From: a bacterium
GTDB taxonomy: Bacteria > Patescibacteriota > Minisyncoccia > Minisyncoccales > DG-74-3
Assembly: GCA_021161025.1 (NCBI GenBank)
Contig: JAGHBK010000009.1
Location: 1-7,957 of the forward strand
DNA: 7,957 bases
Direction: 5' to 3'
The position numbers and the translations under genes were made by a program. This document shows positions 1 to 5,798 of the stretch, piece after piece; the first letter of the stretch is position 1, and every line of letters starts with the position of its first letter. The notes under the pieces are model-generated. The model searched no databases and was not told the origin of the DNA. It saw only the letters and a list, made by a program, of their open reading frames with translations.

Positions 1-1
1 G

Positions 2-1006
2 GTATGGCCACTTGGTGAATTAGTCGAAGGAGCTCAAATAGAAGAAAGATCACTGAAAACAAGAGTAGAACAAGTGGAAAAGAAGGTTCGAAAGGTGAAG
101 CAGGCGTTAGAGACACCACCAGGAGTACCAGTGATAACAGAAGATACAACACCAGAGGAGATTATTGAAATAATAAATGAAGCAGAGGATGAACTCGAAG
201 AAGAAAAAATTCTCCTAGTAGTATTGGAAACAGCTTTAAGAAAAGAGCAAGCAGATAGACTAAAAGAGCAAGCCAACAGATTAAGAGAAAAAATTCAAAG
301 GAACGAGAAACGTATCTTGGAGCTTGAGAGAGAAATTGAAATGGTCCAAGAAGAGTTAAGCTTAATAGACAAAGACAAAAACAAAGAACAAAAAGAAGCA
401 TTGGAAGTAGAAATTGAAGAAATGGAGAGAGAAATACAAGAATTAAAAAAACCTCAAGAAAAACTCGAGGATCTAAAAAAGCAAATCAAACGCTTGCCAG
501 AGAGCTCTATCATGGTTTCTAAAAAAGTGAAGGAGATGGATGACAAAGGAATCCAGAAACTAATTGAAGAAATTAGAGAACTCCAGCAGGAAATTGAAGA
601 GATTAAACGAGCCTTTTTCTCAGTGATAGAAAAGCTGGAAGAACATCTGGAAAAACGGCTGGAAGAACCGGAAGAAATATTAAGTACGTGGGAGTTAGAA
701 GAATTGGAAGAAGATGAGATCTTAAAGGTTTTCTATCGGGCAGCCATCGAAACCAGAAGAACTTGGCTTCGATGGAAAATGGAAACCCCCTTGCATGAAG
801 CACGAACGGGACTACAACGTGTTCTCCAAGCAAAAGTACGTTTAGAAGAAGATTGTCAATATCTTTTCGGTACAATACTCTTCGGTAAAGAAGAGTTAAA
901 TAAAGAGGAACAAGAACTTATGGAAGAATTACTTCAGCTTTGCATAGAAGAACAAAAAGAGCAAAAGGAAATACAAAAACTCAAAAAGGGCGCTAGGTCT
1001 AGGTAA
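2..1006 (+). CDS. Coiled-coil protein of unknown function, 5' end outside window
   Basis: I do not recognise this gene. The frame is open from base 2, so the 334 codons seen are probably a C-terminal part. A GTG at 74 could serve as a start, but no ribosome binding site precedes it and the codons before it look equally coding (charged, helical), so I treat the gene as running in from the left. After a short Pro/Thr-rich linker (about residues 36–52), the protein is almost wholly Glu/Lys/Arg/Leu-rich helix with heptad-like spacing to about residue 225. It then has a Trp-containing segment (STWELEELEE, RRTWLRWKM) and another charged helix, ending in a basic tail (KKGARSR). There is no signal peptide or membrane segment in the visible part. 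A 21-bp tandem duplication (242–283) encodes two copies of a KEQA(D/N)RL heptad. No clear terminator follows the TAA stop. It may be a structural or scaffold protein, but this is inference from composition only. Confidence 0.7.
   Translation, partial: VWPLGELVEGAQIEERSLKTRVEQVEKKVRKVKQALETPPGVPVITEDTTPEEIIEIINEAEDELEEEKILLVVLETALRKEQADRLKEQANRLREKIQRNEKRILELEREIEMVQEELSLIDKDKNKEQKEALEVEIEEMEREIQELKKPQEKLEDLKKQIKRLPESSIMVSKKVKEMDDKGIQKLIEEIRELQQEIEEIKRAFFSVIEKLEEHLEKRLEEPEEILSTWELEELEEDEILKVFYRAAIETRRTWLRWKMETPLHEARTGLQRVLQAKVRLEEDCQYLFGTILFGKEELNKEEQELMEELLQLCIEEQKEQKEIQKLKKGARSR
242..283 (+). repeat. Two tandem 21-bp units encoding a coiled-coil heptad
   Basis: Bases 242–262 and 263–283 are near-identical and in frame, each beginning AAAGAGCAAGC. 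They encode KEQADRL and KEQANRL, one heptad each. This looks like recent lengthening of a coiled coil by in-frame duplication. Confidence 0.75.
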
Positions 1007-1028
1007 AGAAAGACAAAAAAAGAAGGGC

Positions 1029-1057
1029 TTGACAAATTTTAACAAATAATATATAAT
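1029..1057 (+). promoter_or_regulatory. Consensus sigma70-type promoter
   Basis: TTGACA at 1029–1034 and TATAAT at 1052–1057 are separated by exactly 17 bases, so both hexamers match the housekeeping consensus. Transcription should start near 1064, only about 9 bases before the ribosome binding site. It would drive the polyQ coiled-coil gene independently of the gene upstream. Confidence 0.85.
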
Positions 1058-1072
1058 AATAGCAGGACATTG

Positions 1073-1080
1073 AGAGGTGA
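1073..1080 (+). promoter_or_regulatory. Ribosome binding site that decides the start of the polyQ gene
   Basis: AGAGGTGA matches GGAGGTGA at 7 of 8 positions. It overlaps a possible GTG start at 1077, which argues against that start. It lies 4–5 bases before ATG 1083 and about 10 before ATG 1089; 1083 has the better spacing. Confidence 0.7.
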
Positions 1081-1082
1081 AG

Positions 1083-1631
1083 ATGAGTATGTTTTTCCGA
1101 GAAGATAAGATCGGAAAAGAGATCCAAAAGCTGAAGACACTTTTAAAGGAAATCCGAGAGTTAAAACGGACACAAGAAGAAGAAGGAGGAGGAGATCTTC
1201 TCGAAATGCTGAGAAGATCTCTTCAGAGAACGGAGAAGAATCGGCTCTTACTGGAGATTTTCAAAGAATCCAGGGACATAAGACTGGAAGAAGCAGAATC
1301 TGAGCGCGAGCTCAGAGAATTGTTGAGAGAAATTGGAGGCCAACAACAGCAGCGACAGCAGCAGCAACAACAGCAACAACAGACACGACAACGAAGGACA
1401 AGAATAAGCGCCCAACAATTTCAGACTCTCAGTCAAGCAGTGGCATTTGCGATGAATTCAACTCAAAACCTTAGAACTGCGATTGCGGCTCTAGAGGGAA
1501 ATTCGACTGCGGTCGTCCAAATTATGACTGCTGGCTCGAATATCCCTGGATATTCAGAGTTTATAACAGTTCTTCAAAATGAAGCACTTAAGGCACTTCT
1601 GGTAAAAATGCTAAAAGCAATAACAACTTAG
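1083..1631 (+). CDS. Unrecognised coiled-coil protein with polyglutamine tract
   Basis: About 182 residues; no family recognised. Residues 1–85 are charged helix (KIGKEIQKLKTLLKEIRELK and similar), with a glycine patch after EEE. Residues 87–100 are Q4-R-Q9, followed by a basic stretch (TRQRRTR), then about 75 less charged, Ala/Leu-rich residues that look like a small helical domain. There is no signal peptide or membrane helix. GTG 1077 would add two residues, but it lies inside the ribosome binding site, so I chose ATG 1083 (ATG 1089 is the alternative). The gene has its own consensus promoter and a terminator right at its stop, so it is a stand-alone unit. The EIQKLK string is also found at the end of the preceding gene, but that is weak evidence of kinship in coiled coils. 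The basic, Q-rich linker might mediate self-assembly or nucleic acid contact; this is speculation. Confidence 0.78.
   Translation: MSMFFREDKIGKEIQKLKTLLKEIRELKRTQEEEGGGDLLEMLRRSLQRTEKNRLLLEIFKESRDIRLEEAESERELRELLREIGGQQQQRQQQQQQQQQTRQRRTRISAQQFQTLSQAVAFAMNSTQNLRTAIAALEGNSTAVVQIMTAGSNIPGYSEFITVLQNEALKALLVKMLKAITT
1341..1382 (+). repeat. CAA/CAG trinucleotide tract encoding polyglutamine
   Basis: Fourteen in-frame codons, thirteen of them CAA or CAG in mixed order with one CGA, giving Q4-R-Q9. Mixed codons suggest the tract is kept at the protein level, or is old, rather than being a fresh slippage product. Confidence 0.9.
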
Positions 1632-1656
1632 AGGATAATTTTATCCTCTCTTTTTT
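1630..1656 (+). terminator. Rho-independent terminator of the polyQ gene
   Basis: The 8-bp stem AGAGGATA (1630–1637) and TATCCTCT (1642–1649), with a 4-base loop, is followed by C and six Ts (1651–1656). The stem begins in the TAG stop codon. On the − strand the same hairpin has no good T-run after it, so it is a weaker terminator for the convergent operon. A second TTATCCTC at 1667–1674 could form an alternative pairing. Confidence 0.8.
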
Positions 1657-1685
1657 ATTCTATGATTTATCCTCACCTTTATTTA

Positions 1686-4109
1686 TTATTTTTTCATTAA
1701 ATCCTGAATCTCTACCCATTTTTCCATAAGTTTTTTGTTTGATTTAATTTTCTCCCATACTTTTTCAAGATCCTTCTTATCTTTTTCTAAGTCTTTTCTT
1801 ACCCGAGCCACTACATCTTTAGGAGCTGTTTTTTTCACCTCTTCAAATTCTTTAACCAATTTCTCTGTTTCTTGTGTCTTCTTGTAGAATAGGAGCAAAA
1901 GAGGTTCTTTTGCTAACTTACTTGCCGCTTCTACCTTATTTATTGTTTCTGCACCTTTAATTGGTGGGAAAACTGCTTTGAAGCCAGGATTAGTGATAGC
2001 AGAGCGAAGCAAAGAAGCATTAGTTTTGGCGATTTCTTCTGGCCCTAATTCTTCAACCTTGGCTCGAATTTTTTCAATCAATTCTTGACCTAGTTCCTCT
2101 CCGATTTTCTTTATGAAATCTGGAGATTTAAATCTCACAATCATTTCTCGAGCAATTTCATTTTCAAAAGTTTTAGGAGACACTTTCTCAACATCCGCAA
2201 CCTTTATAGCATCCATTGCCTTTTTAATAGCTGCTTCTCTTATTAGTTCATCAACTAGAGCAGGAGTCTCTTCTAATTCTTTAGGCGTAATACCCTTTAA
2301 TCGTCTTAATGCTTGGACATCTTTATCTTGAACACCTTTTGATACCAGTGTTTTTTGGATAAGTTTTGCCATGTTATAATTTTTTAGTGCTTCTTCCTTT
2401 CGTCTTAATATTGGAATTATTTCAGACATTGGAGCGCCTTCTCTTTCTCTCTGTCTTATCGCGGCGTTTGCTCCTTCTACTATTTTTGCTGCCTCTCTTT
2501 CATCGACTAACTCTGGTTTGTAGGCAATTATATTTTTTAGTTTATCAGGAGTGTACCTGGCTGTGGTTTCAACTGCCTGTCTTAATTGTTTATCAGAAAG
2601 ACGGTCAAGAGCTTTACCTCCTCCTTTTCTTGCCAAATATAGAGCCATGGCGGTTTTGTTTTCAGGAGTAAGGCCTTTAAAGACAGAGGCTGCACTGGCA
2701 AAGTCAGTTCCAAACCTTTCTTCAAATTCTTTTGATTTGGCTTCAATATCTTTGGCAACCATCGCTTCTGGGGTGGTTCCGTAAGCAGCCCGGGTAGCCC
2801 ATCGGGTAGGCTGAGCAAGAATGCCAGCTAACCTTTCCCGGCGCGACAATTTCCTTCCTTCTATTTCTGCCGCCTCTTTTTCCTTTACTTGTTGAGCTGC
2901 CGTTCTTATCAGTTGTCTCCCTGTAGCCCCAGCAAATGGTTTTATTCCTCTTTGCCATACCATTCCACCCAATGCCTTAGCTTGAGAAATTAGAGTTTCT
3001 GCCATTGTAGGCATAGTTTTTTTGCTAAGCCAAGCAACAATCACTAAGTAAATAAATATAACAAGATAGTAAGCTAAAAACCAAGCGGAACCAGTTAACC
3101 ACCAAGCACCCATCATATTGAGTGAGACAGTTAAATAAGAAGTCATTGAAGGAATTAATAATGCGGCAATGTTTAATCCTAAAGACAGAAAGAAGAGAAG
3201 AAATATTCCTAAAAAGGTCCATTCTATGAGATGTTTTAGCCATTCGTTCCAGTATTTTTGGGTTTGAGGCAATATAAAACATAAAAAAGCAAGAGGTGAT
3301 ATTATAGCTAACAGTTGAATAATAAATACTCGGGCAATAAATAAGAAAGCATAAATTAAAAATATACCGGAGATTAAGAAGAAACAAAAAACCTGAAATA
3401 CCATAAATGAAATAAGAGGGAAAGAGACAATATTTATCATTGTAACTAATGCATATTGGGCAGCAGATCCTACAAAAGGTATCATATAGCTGGCTGCCCA
3501 GGTTGCCAACATTGTTCCTAAACTAATAAAAGCGCTCGTTCCGCTCATTAAAAGTGCACTTACTATCGTATAAGGGGTGTTCCAACTGGTTATAAAAATG
3601 GTATTGTAGAAAATATTTGCTATATCAACCAGCATTCCGATAAAGACTAAACTAAAATTAGTTAAAAGAGCGACAATTAATAACCTTGGCAGGGCTTTTT
3701 TTGCCTGGAAGGTTTCAATTCTTAAAATCATAGCTAGAGCTATAACCACAAAAATTAAAATCAGAAACATATTAGTGATACCAGAGACAAAATTCCATCC
3801 ACTCAGAACCATAGGATTTTTAGTAAGAGAAAGATAAACATCTCCGAGGGCATTAGTGGTTGCAGTGAGCGCCATTGAGTATTGCAAGAGAAACGTAGAG
3901 AAGTAAAGAATAATAAGACCAAAAACATATCCAAAAAGTATGGTTAAAAGTTGTTTTGCAATAGGTCCAGAAATCTCTTCTACTCCTTCCAAGGCTACCT
4001 CAGCAGTATCTAAAATTCCCGCAAGGTCAGCCGAAGCAGAACAAGGAAAAACCAAATAAATTAGTAAGAGTATTAAAGCTAAATATTTAATTTTTTTCTC
4101 TATTTTCAT
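1686..4109 (-). CDS. VirB6/TrbL-like polytopic membrane protein with long soluble C-terminal tail
   Basis: Residues 1–27 form a signal peptide or first helix ending near SASA. About residues 50–361 contain many membrane helices (around 50–80, 107–129, 140–168, 180–215, 220–260, 262–282, 294–320, 330–360). The stretch IARVFIIQLLAIISPLAF (around 258–275) followed by LPQTQKYWNEWLKHLIEW is the VirB6/TrbL signature of an Arg-bearing helix, a Pro-Leu-Ala turn, and a Trp-rich segment. VirB6-type proteins form the inner-membrane channel base of type IV secretion and conjugation systems. Residues 362–807 are a hydrophilic Lys/Glu/Ala-rich helical tail ending in a coiled coil; classical VirB6 is only about 300 residues, so the tail is unusual. 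The gene lies 26 bases behind the VirB2-like gene in the same operon and is the last member. The start has only a weak purine stretch (GAAGAAA) before it. Family assignment is likely; the transported substrate is unknown. Confidence 0.82.
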   Translation of the reverse strand: MKIEKKIKYLALILLLIYLVFPCSASADLAGILDTAEVALEGVEEISGPIAKQLLTILFGYVFGLIILYFSTFLLQYSMALTATTNALGDVYLSLTKNPMVLSGWNFVSGITNMFLILIFVVIALAMILRIETFQAKKALPRLLIVALLTNFSLVFIGMLVDIANIFYNTIFITSWNTPYTIVSALLMSGTSAFISLGTMLATWAASYMIPFVGSAAQYALVTMINIVSFPLISFMVFQVFCFFLISGIFLIYAFLFIARVFIIQLLAIISPLAFLCFILPQTQKYWNEWLKHLIEWTFLGIFLLFFLSLGLNIAALLIPSMTSYLTVSLNMMGAWWLTGSAWFLAYYLVIFIYLVIVAWLSKKTMPTMAETLISQAKALGGMVWQRGIKPFAGATGRQLIRTAAQQVKEKEAAEIEGRKLSRRERLAGILAQPTRWATRAAYGTTPEAMVAKDIEAKSKEFEERFGTDFASAASVFKGLTPENKTAMALYLARKGGGKALDRLSDKQLRQAVETTARYTPDKLKNIIAYKPELVDEREAAKIVEGANAAIRQREREGAPMSEIIPILRRKEEALKNYNMAKLIQKTLVSKGVQDKDVQALRRLKGITPKELEETPALVDELIREAAIKKAMDAIKVADVEKVSPKTFENEIAREMIVRFKSPDFIKKIGEELGQELIEKIRAKVEELGPEEIAKTNASLLRSAITNPGFKAVFPPIKGAETINKVEAASKLAKEPLLLLFYKKTQETEKLVKEFEEVKKTAPKDVVARVRKDLEKDKKDLEKVWEKIKSNKKLMEKWVEIQDLMKK

Positions 4110-4135
4110 CTATTTCTTCATATCATTAATTATTA

Positions 4136-5101
4136 CTACTGGGAAATTTCAGGTTTTTTTAACCTTACACAAAATATAGATTCCTCTCCTGCTGCTATAT
4201 CAAGCTCATCATTGTAGGCTGGAGAAACTACTCCAATTCTTGGCTTGCACTTATCCACGCCTTCCGTCCAGCAGTATATGTAAGGATAAACAGTCAATGG
4301 CATACATTTCCACTCTTCCTCTCTTGTTTTTTTAAATAATTCTAAACGACACTGACAAGCTGTTGGGCCACAGTTTGTATAACACTTGCCATTATTCCAA
4401 TCGCAGTGAGGAAACCTATTTTTACAGGCGCTTTCATTGCACCAAGAACAATTTCGGGCACAAGTTCCTCCTTCTCCTTTTTCTTTATAATAATATGAAG
4501 TTACGGTTTTCGCTCCTTCAAATTTTACCATCTCGTCTGGTTTTATTCTTTTAGATTCTTCTCCCTCTCTAGTCATTCTAGTCACTATAGCGTAATCACA
4601 TCCGGTGAGTGGAGGAATTTCTAATGTTGGAACACAAACTCCCTCATTACAATAGAAGCCTTGTTCACAATCAGCATCTCTCTCACATCTTATTTGTTCT
4701 TCCGCAGAGCGCATATCTGCTGGAGGGGGTTGATATCCTGTGAGTTTAGGGTTGATTGTGGTTAAAATTAACCAAGAAGATAAAAGTAAGACTAAACCCA
4801 AGATAGCCGACTTAATTCGGTCCATAGCATCTCTCATTACTGCCGGGTTGCCAATTGAAGTTAGATATTGAATTCCGGCTATTAATAAAGCGATAAATAC
4901 CGCTAACCCTCCTAAAGCAATTCCCCATTCATAGAAATATTTCACCATATCAGTGAGGTCACTTTCATCGGTTAATTGAGTACCCGCGGGTGATTTTGGC
5001 CAATTAGTTTCTAAAGCAAGAGATACTGTTGGAATAATAACAACAACAATCAAAAATACTGAGAGAAAAATAATCTTTTTATTTTTTAAAAATTTATTCA
5101 T
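4136..5101 (-). CDS. VirB2/TrbC-like two-helix protein fused to an 18-cysteine extracytoplasmic domain
   Basis: Residues 1–29 are a signal peptide (basic start, hydrophobic core, cleavage likely after SLA). Helices at about 59–82 and 97–117 flank a short polar loop (SIGNPAVMRDAMDR), the layout of VirB2/TrbC pilin-like proteins. After residue 138 comes a hydrophilic region with all 18 cysteines (139, 145, 151, 156, 168, 214, 218, 221, 226, 233, 240, 244, 249, 251, 266, 277, 285, 311). The first four form C-x5-C-x5-C-x4-C in a Dickkopf/EB-like pattern (RDADCEQGFYCNEGVCV). With both termini outside, the Cys-rich part would be extracytoplasmic and probably disulfide-bonded. Normal VirB2 is roughly 100–120 residues, so this is a pilin-like module with an added domain. 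The gene sits between the PsbP-like and VirB6-like genes. No Shine-Dalgarno site precedes the ATG. It may be a surface adhesin or apparatus tip; the role is inferred. Confidence 0.8.
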   Translation of the reverse strand: MNKFLKNKKIIFLSVFLIVVVIIPTVSLALETNWPKSPAGTQLTDESDLTDMVKYFYEWGIALGGLAVFIALLIAGIQYLTSIGNPAVMRDAMDRIKSAILGLVLLLSSWLILTTINPKLTGYQPPPADMRSAEEQIRCERDADCEQGFYCNEGVCVPTLEIPPLTGCDYAIVTRMTREGEESKRIKPDEMVKFEGAKTVTSYYYKEKGEGGTCARNCSWCNESACKNRFPHCDWNNGKCYTNCGPTACQCRLELFKKTREEEWKCMPLTVYPYIYCWTEGVDKCKPRIGVVSPAYNDELDIAAGEESIFCVRLKKPEISQ

Positions 5102-5111
5102 ACTTTAAAAT

Positions 5112-5140
5112 ATTATATCGCAAAGAAGTTAAGGAGTAAA
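5112..5140 (-). promoter_or_regulatory. Possible internal promoter for the VirB2-like and VirB6-like genes
   Basis: On the − strand, TTTACT (5140–5135) and TATAAT (5117–5112) are 17 bases apart, within and just after the end of the preceding gene. The predicted start near 5105 would leave about 4 bases before the ATG at 5101, i.e. a leaderless mRNA, which fits the lack of a ribosome binding site there. Chance matches are common in AT-rich DNA. Confidence 0.4.
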
Positions 5141-5776
5141 TTGAATAGAGTTCAAAATTTCGTCTGTTTCTTTTTCAAACTCTTGCCAGTCTTTTTCCAA
5201 ACTGAAGATAGAAATTAAATAGATTTTATCTTTAGTGAAAAAAATTTTTGCCTTGGAATGAAAAGGGGGACTTTTTTCTTTTTGGTATTTTGCTTCCAGA
5301 GAAGCCATTCCTTCTTCAGTTTCTAAACTAATTACCTCCATTTTACTCCCTTTTTCTTCTGTCTCTTTTTTCATTGTTTCAATAAATCCTTCAATGCTTT
5401 TTTCTTTTTTACTTATTTCTTGGACAGTCAGAAAGGCAAGGGCTGCCTTTTCTAACTTAAATTTTTGGGCAAAAAATAAAATTTCCCCTTCTTCTTTTAC
5501 GGCTTCTTTGTTCATTTGCTCTAAAGTTTCCGGATCTAACTCTATCCAAGTTGAGGAATATTTTAGTTTTATCTTGTTATCTGGACTGACAAATTCTTTT
5601 TTTTCTTTGTTTTTTGACGACAAAAGTTCTTCAATGTTTGGCATTTCAAATTTAGGGAACTGAATTTCGCCAACTTGAGATAAAGATTTTTGAAAGGTTC
5701 TAAATTGCCAATAAACAGCAAAACCAAGCAAAAAAATAATCAGAATGATGATAATGAAAATTTTGGAGTCTTTCAT
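5129..5776 (-). CDS. Single-pass membrane-anchored PsbP/MOG1-like protein
   Basis: 215 residues. A hydrophobic helix at about 5–23 is followed by a linker to about residue 62. A domain then begins FVSPDNKIKLKYSSTW, contains EILFFAQKF and LTVQEISKKEKSIEGFI, and ends DEILNSIQFTP. An N-terminal 'peptide Y-P/S-W' strand, a middle helix, and a final I-x-x-SIxF strand are the typical outline of PsbP/MOG1-fold (DUF1795-type) domains found as small exported proteins in many bacteria. The fold call is by pattern only and no catalytic residues are expected. The domain would lie outside the membrane. It follows rsmA by 22 bases and precedes the VirB2-like gene by 27. A 6-bp hairpin overlaps its ribosome-binding region. 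Placement suggests an accessory role in the envelope apparatus encoded downstream, but that is inference. Confidence 0.65.
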   Translation of the reverse strand: MKDSKIFIIIILIIFLLGFAVYWQFRTFQKSLSQVGEIQFPKFEMPNIEELLSSKNKEKKEFVSPDNKIKLKYSSTWIELDPETLEQMNKEAVKEEGEILFFAQKFKLEKAALAFLTVQEISKKEKSIEGFIETMKKETEEKGSKMEVISLETEEGMASLEAKYQKEKSPPFHSKAKIFFTKDKIYLISIFSLEKDWQEFEKETDEILNSIQFTP

Positions 5777-5780
5777 AATC

Positions 5781-5796
5781 AGAAAGTAACCTTTCT
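5781..5796 (-). other. Short hairpin over the ribosome-binding region of the PsbP-like gene
   Basis: Read on the − strand, AGAAAG–GTTA–CTTTCT forms a 6-bp stem with a 4-base loop. It contains the only purine-rich (AAAGG) candidate site before the ATG at 5776. It might lower translation initiation or mark a processing point between rsmA and the next gene. The stem is AT-rich and weak. Confidence 0.35.
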
Positions 5797-5798
5797 TT

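Noticed and set aside
74..76. GTG as true start of the first gene
   Set aside because: No ribosome binding site precedes it and the frame stays open and protein-like to the window edge.
162..875. Open frames on the − strand opposite the first coiled-coil gene (such as 162–401 and 603–875)
   Set aside because: Glu/Lys-rich coding on the + strand yields Leu/Phe/Ser-rich open frames on the other strand. They lack ribosome binding sites and have low-complexity shadow composition.
1667..1674. Second TTATCCTC after the terminator as a regulatory alternative pairing
   Set aside because: Could compete with the terminator stem, but the distance is long and the local hairpin is strongly favoured.
2113..2784. 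+ strand open frames opposite the tail of the VirB6-like gene
   Set aside because: The − strand frame is continuous for 807 codons with membrane and coil structure; the opposite frames have no start signals and look like mirror images of Lys/Glu/Ala codons.
2786..2816. CGGGTAG direct repeats flanked by CAGCC/GGCTG in the VirB6-like gene
   Set aside because: A short GC-rich stretch that codes for an ordinary TRWATRAA segment; arms of only five bases with a long loop are not convincing as an element.
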